The translations under genes were made by a program, and so were the position numbers. From the NCBI GenBank assembly GCA_020252385.1, contig JADCDC010000353.1, positions 1 to 19,351 on the forward strand: DNA of 19,351 bases, written 5' to 3'. Every line of letters begins with the position of its first letter. Within the stretch, counting starts at the first letter, position 1. Source of the DNA: Aestuariivirga sp. (GTDB lineage Bacteria; Pseudomonadota; Alphaproteobacteria; Rhizobiales; Aestuariivirgaceae). The notes beneath the pieces are model-generated. The model ran no database searches, had not been told where the DNA came from, and was given only the letters and a program-made list of their open reading frames with translations. Of this stretch, positions 7,124 through 13,467 are shown piece by piece.

Positions 7124-7158
7124 AAAAAGCCCGGCGTCACCTCGGTGGCGCCGGGCTT
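7124..7158 (-). terminator. Intrinsic terminator of the glxBCD-glnT operon
   Basis: The arms AAGCCCGGCG (7127-7136) and CGCCGGGCTT (7149-7158) pair perfectly. The stem extends inward through a T-G wobble and CAC/GTG to a small loop. On the minus strand the hairpin is followed by TTTTTC, the classic rho-independent form, 20 bp past the glnT stop. On the plus strand it is followed only by TTCATC, so termination of the convergent NmrA-like gene there would be weaker. Confidence 0.85.
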
Positions 7159-7177
7159 CATCGGTTCGAAAGCTGCC

Positions 7178-8482
7178 TCAGCAGTCGAGCGTGGTGTCGC
7201 GCTCCCACTGCGTGAGGTGGCGGCAGTATTGGTTCCACTCATTGTGCTTGAGCTTGAGGTAGCCCGCGGAAACGTCCTTGCCGAGCATCTCCTGCAGGTA
7301 GCTGTCCTGCTCGAAGTTCCTGAGCGCGTCGAGCAGGTTGAGCGGCAGCTTCTTCGCGTCCTTGATCTTGTGGCCTTCGGCATACATGTCGATGTCGAGG
7401 CGCTTGCCGGGGTCGATCTGCTTTTCCACGCCATGCATGCCGGCCACCAGGATCGAGGCGAGCAGCAGGTAGGGGTTCGCCGCACCGTCGGGCAGGCGGT
7501 ATTCCGCGCGGCCTCCGTCGGGGATGCGAACCATGTGGGTGCGGTTGTTGCCGCCATAGGTGATGGAGGACGGCGACCAGGTGGCGCCAGAAATGGTGCG
7601 CGGCGCGTTGATGCGCTTGTAGCTGTTCACCGTGGGGTTGGTGATGGCGCACATGGCGGCGGCATGGTGCATCAGGCCGCCGAGGAAGTGGTAGCCGAGC
7701 TTCGACACGCCAAGCTCGCCCTTCGGATCGTCGAACAGGTTCTTCTTGCCCGCCTTGTTCCACACCGAAAGATGCACGTGGCAGCCATTGCCGGTGAGGT
7801 TGATGAAGGGCTTCGGCATGAAGGTGGCGCGAAGCCCGTGCTTCTCGGCGATCGACTTCACCATGAACTTGAAGAAGGCGAGCTGGTCCGCCGTGGTCAG
7901 CGCGTCCGCGAAGTTCCAGTTGATCTCGAACTGGCCATTGGCGTCCTCATGGTCGTTCTGGTAGGGGCCCCAGCCGAGCTTGGTCATCGTCGAGCAGATC
8001 TCGCCGATGACGTCGAGGCGGCGCATGATGGCCGCCTGGTCGTAGCAGGGCTTGTCGGCCGTGTCGCGATGGTCGGACACGGCCGAGCCATCGGCGTTGA
8101 TGAGATGGAACTCGGGCTCGACGCCCGCCATCAGCTTCATGTCCTTCTTGGCATATTGCTCCATCAGCCGGCGCAGCACCACGCGCGGCGCCTGGGCGAG
8201 CGGCTCGCCGTTCATCCACGGCTCACCCGGGACCCAGGCCACCTCCGGCCGCCAGGGCAGCGGGATGACGGCGTCGGTGTCGGGCATGACAAGGAGATCG
8301 GGGTGGGCCGGCGTCGGGTCGAGCCAGGTGGCGAAGCCCGCAAAGCCTGCACCCGCCTTCTGCATCTTGCCCGCGGCCTCTGCCGGAACGAGCTTGGCGC
8401 GCTGCACGCCGAACAGGTCGGTGAAGTTGAAGAGGAAGAACTTGATGCCGTGTTCCTTGGCATAGGAGGCGAGATCGCCCAT
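7178..8482 (-). CDS. glnT: Glutamine-synthetase-family ligase, GlnT type; probable gamma-glutamylmethylamide synthetase
   Basis: A 434-residue glutamine-synthetase fold. Recognisable active-site blocks are VEPEF (121-125, metal ligands), HEDANGQFEINW (178-189), NGCHVHLS (232-239, metal/ATP), NPTVNSYKR (282-290) and RAEYRLPDGAANPY (325-338, glutamate and phosphate contacts). Enzymes of this branch ligate glutamate with ammonia or methylamine using ATP. GmaS of methylamine-using bacteria belongs here and lies beside mgs and mgd genes, as in this window. That makes gamma-glutamylmethylamide synthetase the favoured role, though ordinary glutamine synthetase is not excluded. A GTG four codons upstream is possible, but GGGAG lies 11 nt before the ATG at 8482 and immediately abuts that GTG. 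It is the last gene of the glx operon, 72 bp after glxD, with a large palindrome in the gap and a terminator downstream. Confidence 0.9.
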   Translation of the reverse strand: MGDLASYAKEHGIKFFLFNFTDLFGVQRAKLVPAEAAGKMQKAGAGFAGFATWLDPTPAHPDLLVMPDTDAVIPLPWRPEVAWVPGEPWMNGEPLAQAPRVVLRRLMEQYAKKDMKLMAGVEPEFHLINADGSAVSDHRDTADKPCYDQAAIMRRLDVIGEICSTMTKLGWGPYQNDHEDANGQFEINWNFADALTTADQLAFFKFMVKSIAEKHGLRATFMPKPFINLTGNGCHVHLSVWNKAGKKNLFDDPKGELGVSKLGYHFLGGLMHHAAAMCAITNPTVNSYKRINAPRTISGATWSPSSITYGGNNRTHMVRIPDGGRAEYRLPDGAANPYLLLASILVAGMHGVEKQIDPGKRLDIDMYAEGHKIKDAKKLPLNLLDALRNFEQDSYLQEMLGKDVSAGYLKLKHNEWNQYCRHLTQWERDTTLDC

Positions 8483-8493
8483 GATACGTATCA
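8482..8493. repeat. 12-bp perfect palindrome at the glnT start codon
   Basis: TGATACGTATCA is its own reverse complement. It lies between the ribosome-binding site and the first bases of the glnT ATG, touching the start codon. It could affect translation initiation or be a protein site, or be chance; palindromes of this length are expected a few times in a window of this size. Confidence 0.4.
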
Positions 8494-8514
8494 CTCCCGA
8501 GTTTATGATTGTTG

Positions 8515-8538
8515 CCCTCCGGCCGCGCGGCCGGAGGG
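8515..8538. repeat. 24-bp perfect palindrome between glxD and glnT
   Basis: CCCTCCGGCCGC is followed directly by its reverse complement GCGGCCGGAGGG, so the glxD-glnT transcript can form a very stable hairpin. There is no T-tract on the minus strand (it continues CAACAATCATAAAC), so it is not a standard intrinsic terminator. It may be an intercistronic stabiliser, a partial attenuator or a processing site that sets the level of glnT relative to glxBCD. A GGGAATTCCC palindrome (8536-8545) overlaps its right edge. Confidence 0.75.
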
Positions 8539-8554
8539 AATTCCCCTGACGATC

Positions 8555-9883
8555 TTAATACCCGCCGCGGCCGGGAATCCAGCCCGTTCCGGCAAGCGGC
8601 ACCTGCGCCATGGCGGCTGCTTCGACCGTCAGTGCACAGAGGTCTTCGGGCTCCAGGTTGTGCAGGTGGCTCTTGCCGCAGGCGCGCGCCACGGTCTGCG
8701 CCTCGAGCGTCATGACCTTGAGATAGTTGGACAGTCGCCGGCCGGCCTTGACGGGATCGAGCCTCGCCGCCAGCACCGGGTCCTGCGTGGTGATGCCCGC
8801 CGGGTCGCGGCCCTCGTGCCAGTCATCGTAAGCGCCGGCCGTGGTGCCCAGGGCGCGGTATTCCTCTTCGAGATGCGGATCATTGTCGCCCAGCGCCACG
8901 AGCGCCGCCGTGCCGATCGCCACCGCATCCGCACCCAGCGCCAGCGCCTTCGCCACATCAGCGCCTGAGCGGATGCCGCCGGACACGATGAGCTGCACCT
9001 TGCGGTGCATTCCCAAATCCTGCAGCGCCTTCACCGCGGGACGGATGCAGGCGAGTGTGGGAATGCCGACATGCTCGATGAAGACTTCCTGGGTGGCGGC
9101 GGTGCCGCCCTGCATGCCGTCCAGCACCACGACATCGGCTCCCGACTTCACGGCAAGGGCCACGTCGTAATAGGGCCTGGTGCCGCCGACCTTCACATAG
9201 ATCGGCTTCTCCCACATGGTGATCTCGCGCAGCTCATGGATCTTGATCTCGAGATCGTCGGGGCCCGTCCAGTCCGGGTGGCGGCAGGCGGAGCGCTGGT
9301 CGATGCCCTTGGGCAGGCAGCGCATCTGCGCCACGCGGTCCGAGATCTTCTGGCCCAGGAGCATGCCGCCGCCGCCGGGCTTCGCTCCCTGGCCGACCAC
9401 GACCTCGATGGCATCGGCCTTGCGGAGATCATCGGGGTTCATGCCATAGCGCGAGGGAAGGTATTGGTAGACGAGGTGCTTCGACTGGCCGCGCTCCTCC
9501 GGCGTCATGCCGCCGTCGCCCGTGGTGGTCGACGTGCCCGCCATCGAGGCGCCCCGGCCCAGAGCCTCCTTCGCCTGTGCGGAGAGCGAGCCGAAGCTCA
9601 TGCCGGCGATGGTGATCGGGATCTTGAGTTCCAGGGGCTTCTTGGCGAAGCGCGTGCCCAGGACCACGTCCGTTCCGCACTTCTCGCGGTAGCCCTCGAG
9701 CGGGTAGCGGGAGATCGAGGCGCCGAGGAACAGGAGATCGTCGAAATGCGGCAGCTTGCGCTTGGCGCCCGCGCCGCGGATGTCATAGATGCCGGTGGTG
9801 GCGGCGCGGCGGATTTCGGCCAGCGTGTAGTCGTCGAAGGTGGCGGACTTGCGCGGCGGCGTGCGGGGCGTGTTCATGTCCAT
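8555..9883 (-). CDS. glxD: Glutamate-synthase-like FMN-binding protein; probable N-methylglutamate synthase subunit C
   Basis: The 442-residue protein corresponds to the FMN-binding synthase domain of large-subunit glutamate synthase, here as a free-standing chain. Conserved blocks are ITIAGMSFGSLSAQAKEALG (91-110), GQGAKPGGGGMLLGQKI (164-180), KVGGTRPYYDVALAVKSGAD (231-250), VVLDGMQGGTAATQ (252-265) and SGGIRSGADVAKALALGADA (301-320, FMN phosphate). In GltB the 3Fe-4S cysteines follow this last block; here the matching stretch reads ALGD and then DDWHEGRDPAGITTQ, with none of the three Cys. In the N-methylglutamate pathway this subunit (MgsC) would join methylamine, delivered from gamma-glutamylmethylamide, to 2-oxoglutarate. 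The start is the ATG at 9883 with GAGG 10 nt upstream; an ATG two codons later is possible. It lies 12 bp after glxC. Confidence 0.9.
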   Translation of the reverse strand: MDMNTPRTPPRKSATFDDYTLAEIRRAATTGIYDIRGAGAKRKLPHFDDLLFLGASISRYPLEGYREKCGTDVVLGTRFAKKPLELKIPITIAGMSFGSLSAQAKEALGRGASMAGTSTTTGDGGMTPEERGQSKHLVYQYLPSRYGMNPDDLRKADAIEVVVGQGAKPGGGGMLLGQKISDRVAQMRCLPKGIDQRSACRHPDWTGPDDLEIKIHELREITMWEKPIYVKVGGTRPYYDVALAVKSGADVVVLDGMQGGTAATQEVFIEHVGIPTLACIRPAVKALQDLGMHRKVQLIVSGGIRSGADVAKALALGADAVAIGTAALVALGDNDPHLEEEYRALGTTAGAYDDWHEGRDPAGITTQDPVLAARLDPVKAGRRLSNYLKVMTLEAQTVARACGKSHLHNLEPEDLCALTVEAAAMAQVPLAGTGWIPGRGGY

Positions 9884-9895
9884 GGGTGATGAGCC

Positions 9896-10579
9896 TCAGT
9901 AAGCGTCGGCGTGATCGACGTTGAAGTTGTAAAGCTTGCGGGCGGAGCCGTAGCGGCGGAAATCCTGCGGCCGGTGTTTCATCTTGGCGCGCTCGAGGAG
10001 CTTCGCCAGGTCCTCCAGGTGTTCCTGGCGCATCTCCTTCTCGATGCAGTCGGCGCCGAGATTGTCGGCCCGGCCCTTCACATAGAGGCGGGCCTCGTAG
10101 ATCGAATCGCCCAGCGCCTCGCCCGCATTGCCGCAGACCACGAGGTTGCCGCGCTGCGCCATGAAGGCCGACATGTGGCCGACGGAGCCGCCCACCACGA
10201 TGTCCACCCCCTTCATGGAGATGCCGCAGCGCGAGGAGGCATCGCCCTCGATGACGAGGAGCCCGCCATTGGCGGTGGCGCCGGCCGATTCGGAGGCATT
10301 GCCCTTCACCCAAACGACGCCCGACATCATGTTCTCGGCGACGCCGACGCCGGCATGGCCGTGCACGGTGATCTCGGCTTCCTTGTTCATGCCGCCGCAA
10401 TAGAAGCCGACATGGCCCATGATGTCGACGGCGAGCGGCCCGTCGAGGCCGCAGGCGATGGCATGCTGGCCCATCGGGTTCCTGATCACCCAATGACGCT
10501 CGTTCGAATCCCGCGGGACCTTGTAGAGCTTCTGGTTGATGGCCGTGACGCCGACCGCCTTGAGATCGAGTTCGTTCAT
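9896..10579 (-). CDS. glxC: GXGXG-domain protein (glutamate synthase alpha-domain type); probable N-methylglutamate synthase subunit B
   Basis: The 227-residue protein is the right-handed beta-helix GXGXG domain found at the C-terminal end of glutamate synthase large subunits. Its repeats show the expected glycine pattern: GHVGFYCGGMNKEAEITVHG, GHAGVGVAENMMSG, NASESAGATANGG, GDASSRCGISMKG and GNAGEALGDSIY. The domain is structural in GltB, linking the amidotransferase and synthase parts. As a separate chain between glxB and glxD it should assemble the three-subunit synthase (MgsB in methylamine-using bacteria). AGGGA lies about 12 nt before the ATG. It follows glxB by 38 bp and precedes glxD by 12 bp. 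Confidence 0.9.
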   Translation of the reverse strand: MNELDLKAVGVTAINQKLYKVPRDSNERHWVIRNPMGQHAIACGLDGPLAVDIMGHVGFYCGGMNKEAEITVHGHAGVGVAENMMSGVVWVKGNASESAGATANGGLLVIEGDASSRCGISMKGVDIVVGGSVGHMSAFMAQRGNLVVCGNAGEALGDSIYEARLYVKGRADNLGADCIEKEMRQEHLEDLAKLLERAKMKHRPQDFRRYGSARKLYNFNVDHADAY

Positions 10580-10617
10580 GTGGTGTCCGTCCCTGCTGCG
10601 GAATGTGTCTTGACCGG

Positions 10618-11520
10618 TCAGGCGTTGCCGCCCCAGGTGTAGATGGTGGTGGGCTCGGGCTCCCAGATCTTGGCATCGTCCGCACCCGGAAGATGCGCGA
10701 TGGCGCGGTACTCGGTGGCCATCGCCACCCAGTCATCCGTCTCGGCCATCACCGCGTGCTTGCAGGCGATGGGATCGCGCACGACGGCGAAGCCATCCGC
10801 AGTGCCGACGAGGAAGGTGAAGAATCCGTCGAGGTCCTTCAGCCCGTCCTGCAGCGCCTCCTTGAGGGTTGCGCCATTCCGGAGCTTCCACGTCATGTAG
10901 GCGGCGGCCACTTCCGTGTCGTTCTCGGTCTGGAACTCCATGCCCTCGCGGCGGAGGTTTTCGCGCAGGCGGTTGTGGTTCGACAGCGAGCCATTGTGCA
11001 CGAGGCAGAGATCGGCTCCGGTGGCGAAGGGATGCGAACCGGCGGTCGTCACGGCACTCTCGGTGGCCATGCGGGTGTGGCCGATGATGTGGGTGCCGGA
11101 GGCCGAGGCGAGATCGAACTTCCTGTAGACGTTCTCCGGCAGTCCCGTTTCCTTGAAGATCTCGATGGTGTGGCCGGAGCCCACGACGCGCACGCCCGGC
11201 GCGTTCTTCCTGAGCCAGGCCGTGACCTCGTCCTCCTTCGCCGTGGTGACGAGGATGCAGTGGTTGCCGATCTGCTCCACCCGGGCATCGCAGCTGAGCG
11301 CTTCCTCAAGGCCGGCATCGACATGCTTCCAATTATAGGCGGGATCGTCATGGGCGAGCGAGAACTTGATCTCGTTGGCCTTCACCGGGTTGCGGTAGAT
11401 GGCGACCCCGGCCGAGTCCGGCCCGCGGTTCGTCATCTCGATGATCATGGGCTTGAACATGGCGCCGAGCTGCGGCTGCAGCGCGGGGTTCTTCAGGTAA
11501 AGTCCGACAATGCCACACAT
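10618..11520 (-). CDS. glxB: Class-II glutamine amidotransferase; probable N-methylglutamate synthase subunit A
   Basis: A 300-residue Ntn-type amidotransferase equivalent to the N-terminal domain of glutamate synthase. With the start at ATG 11520 the protein begins MCGIVGLY, so Met removal exposes the catalytic Cys required by this family. An in-frame ATG two codons upstream (11526) would place Met-Ala before it, and the GAGGA Shine-Dalgarno is 7 nt from 11520 but only 1 nt from 11526, so 11520 is clearly better. Other class-II blocks are TNRGPDSAG, GHTRMAT and LVHNGSLSNHNRLR. In the N-methylglutamate pathway MgsA would hydrolyse the amide of gamma-glutamylmethylamide and pass methylamine to the synthase subunits. 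It is the first gene of glxBCD-glnT and has a good promoter directly upstream. Confidence 0.9.
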   Translation of the reverse strand: MCGIVGLYLKNPALQPQLGAMFKPMIIEMTNRGPDSAGVAIYRNPVKANEIKFSLAHDDPAYNWKHVDAGLEEALSCDARVEQIGNHCILVTTAKEDEVTAWLRKNAPGVRVVGSGHTIEIFKETGLPENVYRKFDLASASGTHIIGHTRMATESAVTTAGSHPFATGADLCLVHNGSLSNHNRLRENLRREGMEFQTENDTEVAAAYMTWKLRNGATLKEALQDGLKDLDGFFTFLVGTADGFAVVRDPIACKHAVMAETDDWVAMATEYRAIAHLPGADDAKIWEPEPTTIYTWGGNA

Positions 11521-11549
11521 GGCCATATCCTCGTCTGGATGAAGGTGGG

Positions 11550-11578
11550 AGCTTACCAGCCCGCCGACGGGCTTTCAA
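11550..11578 (-). promoter_or_regulatory. Candidate sigma-70 promoter of glxBCD-glnT with an inverted repeat in its spacer
   Basis: On the minus strand TTGAAA (11578-11573) and TAAGCT (11555-11550) are separated by exactly 17 bp. That predicts a start near 11543 and a leader of about 23 nt containing the GAGGA of glxB. The spacer contains AGCCCG-TCGG-CGGGCT, a perfect 6-bp inverted repeat at 11558-11573 that shares its first A with the -35. Such placement would suit a regulator acting inside the promoter. A role as a hairpin at the end of the RNase T2 transcript is less likely because no T-tract follows on that strand. Confidence 0.5.
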
Positions 11579-11630
11579 CTACGAGGAACAATTATTTCAC
11601 CGAAGGAATTGCAGCCGCGCGTTGCGCCTA

Positions 11631-12620
11631 TTACAGACCGACCGCGTCCACGATCCCGCCGGGGCAGCCCGGATCGGTGGGCGAGGACGCGAGGATCAGG
11701 TCCCGCATCTGGCCCCCGCCCGGAATGTCGCCCCTGAGGCCGATGGTGAGTTCGGCCACCAGGCGGCGGCCGCCGTCGTCCCGGCAGGCCAGGCGCACGC
11801 GCTCGCCCGCACCTTCGCCGAAGGCCTCGTCGAAGCGGGAGCGGATCTGCTCGACCGTGACGTCCCTGCCAATGTTCGCCGCCATGAACTGCCGGACGGG
11901 CGAGCCGTTCACTTCTGCCAGCAGGCGGAGCGAGTCGCGGTAATAGGCCTCGGGATCGCGCCCGGGATAGCAGGTGCCGTGCTTGATCCACTCATGCCGG
12001 TCGAGATGGGACTGCTGGCCGGGCATCGCCTCCTCGAGGGCGGCCTGCGTCCTGAGGCTCAGCCGGAGCGGGGGAATGTCCTCCCAGTCACCCTCGGAGG
12101 AGGCCAGCCGGTCCCGCCGGCTGACGCCGCAGTAGATGTTGGTGCCAGGCTGCGGCCAGAGGCCGTGGAGCGTGAAGTTCGAGGCGTCGAAGCGGCGGTT
12201 GGTCTGGGAGCGGCACTCGCGCTTCCTGGCATTTCCCTCGCAGAAGGAGGGCTGCCAGCTGATGGCGAGCACGTAAGCTGGCCCACGCGCGGCGGGCTGC
12301 GCTGCGGGCGACTTCGGCTGGGCGGCCGCTGCCGCCGCTTCCGGAGTGCCGCACTCCGCCGCGACCCAGCGCGCGGAGGGTTCCGCGCCCGGCACCTCGA
12401 TCCGGTAATGCGTGGGGGTCTTCTGGTTCTTGGCGATGACCGCATAGGCGGTGCCGGGCTCAATCGTCACATCGCCGGGGTTCGTCTGCTTGCGGATCGA
12501 CTGCAGGGCCGGACAGGCCTTGCTGGCCACGAAGCGCCCTTCCGCCGGCACTTCGGCGCGGGCGGGCAGGCAGATGGCCATGAGCAGGGCAACGGCGAGC
12601 CCGCGGCGGAAACGGTGCAT
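11631..12620 (-). CDS. Secreted ribonuclease T2 family protein
   Basis: The 329-residue protein begins with a clear signal peptide (MHRFRRGLAVALLMAICLPA, probable cleavage after ARA at about 22). An N-terminal domain of about 90 residues follows (FVASKACPALQSIRKQTNPG to RWVAAECG), of the kind seen in many proteobacterial RNase T2 proteins, then an Ala/Pro-rich linker (about 92-112). The catalytic domain carries both T2 active-site blocks: FTLHGLWPQ (His152) and HEWIKHGTCY (His209, Glu210, Lys213, His214). Members cleave RNA in the periplasm or outside the cell through 2',3'-cyclic phosphates. GAGG lies 6 nt before the ATG, inside the end of the XRE gene, whose stop is only 1 bp upstream. The two are therefore almost certainly co-transcribed and translationally coupled. 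No link to methylamine metabolism is evident. Confidence 0.9.
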   Translation of the reverse strand: MHRFRRGLAVALLMAICLPARAEVPAEGRFVASKACPALQSIRKQTNPGDVTIEPGTAYAVIAKNQKTPTHYRIEVPGAEPSARWVAAECGTPEAAAAAAQPKSPAAQPAARGPAYVLAISWQPSFCEGNARKRECRSQTNRRFDASNFTLHGLWPQPGTNIYCGVSRRDRLASSEGDWEDIPPLRLSLRTQAALEEAMPGQQSHLDRHEWIKHGTCYPGRDPEAYYRDSLRLLAEVNGSPVRQFMAANIGRDVTVEQIRSRFDEAFGEGAGERVRLACRDDGGRRLVAELTIGLRGDIPGGGQMRDLILASSPTDPGCPGGIVDAVGL

Positions 12621-12621
12621 G

Positions 12622-13275
12622 CTAATCCTCGCGACGGTAGCTGATGACGGAGAGATAGCGGATCGGCAGCTTCTTCAGCTCCTCCGGCCCGTGCGGCGCC
12701 TCGGCATCGAAGAACAGCGCGTCACCGGGATGCATGTCGTAGGTCTTGTCGCCGTGGCGGTACACGACGTTGCCTTCAAGCATGTAGAGGAATTCCATCC
12801 CCGCATGCTGGAAGGTGGGGAAGACGTCCGACTGGTGGGTGAGCGTGATCAGATAGGGCTCGACCGTGACCGGCCCGTGCGGGCTGTGGCCGAGGAGCTG
12901 GTACTGGTGGCCAGCCCTGGTGCCGCGGCGCTCGATGGTGAGGCCCTGCCCCGCCTTGACGAAGGTGGCGTCGCGGATTTCCTCATAGCCCTTGAAGAAG
13001 GCGGTGACCGGCACCTGCAGCGCCTGGCCCAGGGCCTGCAGCGAGGCGAGCGAGGGCGAGGTGGCGCCGTTCTCGATCTTGGACAGCATGCCGGCCGACA
13101 TGTTGGCCGCCTTGGCGAGTTCGGCGATCGTCAGGCCCAGCTTCTCGCGAAAGCCCTTCACCTCACGGCCGATGGCCTGCTCCAGCAGCTTGCCTTGAGC
13201 ACCCCCCTGGCCATGGGGGTCCTGATAAGGCAGGCCGGAAGCCTTGGCCGGTTTGCGTCCGTTGCCCTTGTCCAA
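12622..13275 (-). CDS. XRE-family transcriptional regulator with C-terminal cupin domain
   Basis: A helix-turn-helix of the XRE/Cro type (FREKLGLTIAELAKAANMSA, then SKIENGATSPSLASLQALG) is followed by a single-fold cupin (FQHAGMEFLYMLEGNVVYRHG, HPGDALFFDAEAPHG) that usually binds a small ligand. The start is set at TTG 13275 (217 residues): GGAGGA lies 6 nt upstream, and a perfect TATAAT overlaps the alternative ATG at 13299, making that ATG an unlikely start. If the ATG were used the protein would be 225 residues. It is the first gene of a two-gene unit with the RNase T2, is divergent from cysD, and lies upstream of glxB on the same strand. Regulation of the glx genes, the RNase or cysD are all possible; the sequence does not decide. 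Confidence 0.85.
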   Translation of the reverse strand: MDKGNGRKPAKASGLPYQDPHGQGGAQGKLLEQAIGREVKGFREKLGLTIAELAKAANMSAGMLSKIENGATSPSLASLQALGQALQVPVTAFFKGYEEIRDATFVKAGQGLTIERRGTRAGHQYQLLGHSPHGPVTVEPYLITLTHQSDVFPTFQHAGMEFLYMLEGNVVYRHGDKTYDMHPGDALFFDAEAPHGPEELKKLPIRYLSVISYRRED

Positions 13276-13297
13276 CGCGGTTCCTCCGGGGAAATTC

Positions 13298-13324
13298 ATT
13301 ATACCGTCACGAAGGAGACCTCAA
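13298..13324 (-). promoter_or_regulatory. Candidate promoter of the XRE regulator
   Basis: A perfect TATAAT (13303-13298) lies 15 bp downstream of TTGAGG (13324-13319). The predicted start, near 13291, gives a short leader carrying GGAGGA (13287-13282) and the TTG start at 13275. The spacer is shorter than ideal, so help from a regulator or self-regulation is likely. Confidence 0.45.
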
Positions 13325-13356
13325 GTCACGGACAGTGAATGGCAGATAGGATGAAA

Positions 13357-13408
13357 CCTATTCAATGTTCGTTTTGATTGAGTTTCTCTCAGCAATTCTC
13401 CTATTCAA
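13357..13408. repeat. Direct repeat of CCTATTCAA in the XRE-cysD divergent region
   Basis: CCTATTCAA occurs at 13357-13365 and again at 13400-13408, 43 bp apart (about four helical turns). The intergenic stretch (13304-13467) is AT-rich compared with the coding DNA around it. These are candidate binding sites for the XRE regulator or a sulfur regulator such as CysB. A weak plus-strand promoter for cysD (TTGAGT 13378-13383, 18 bp, TATTCA 13402-13407) overlaps the second copy. Nothing else was recognised in this gap. Confidence 0.45.
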
Positions 13409-13467
13409 GCACCCGGAAATGCGCTAAGTGCCGGCGACAACGCCACCATAGAAGGCAAAATCCTATC

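Noticed and set aside
7145..8968. Long plus-strand open frame opposite glnT and glxD
   Set aside because: It spans two unrelated minus-strand genes and their gap, and its composition is that of an antisense frame.
4823..11572. Shared GCCCGTC heptamer in the soxB/AraC gap and the glxB promoter as a common regulator site
   Set aside because: A single 7-mer in GC-rich DNA is easily chance, and only the glxB copy is part of an inverted repeat.
13378..13467. Upstream extension of cysD to a TTG at 13378
   Set aside because: The extra 30 residues are low-complexity, lie in the AT-rich promoter region and have no ribosome site; ATG 13468 starts just before the first plausible domain.
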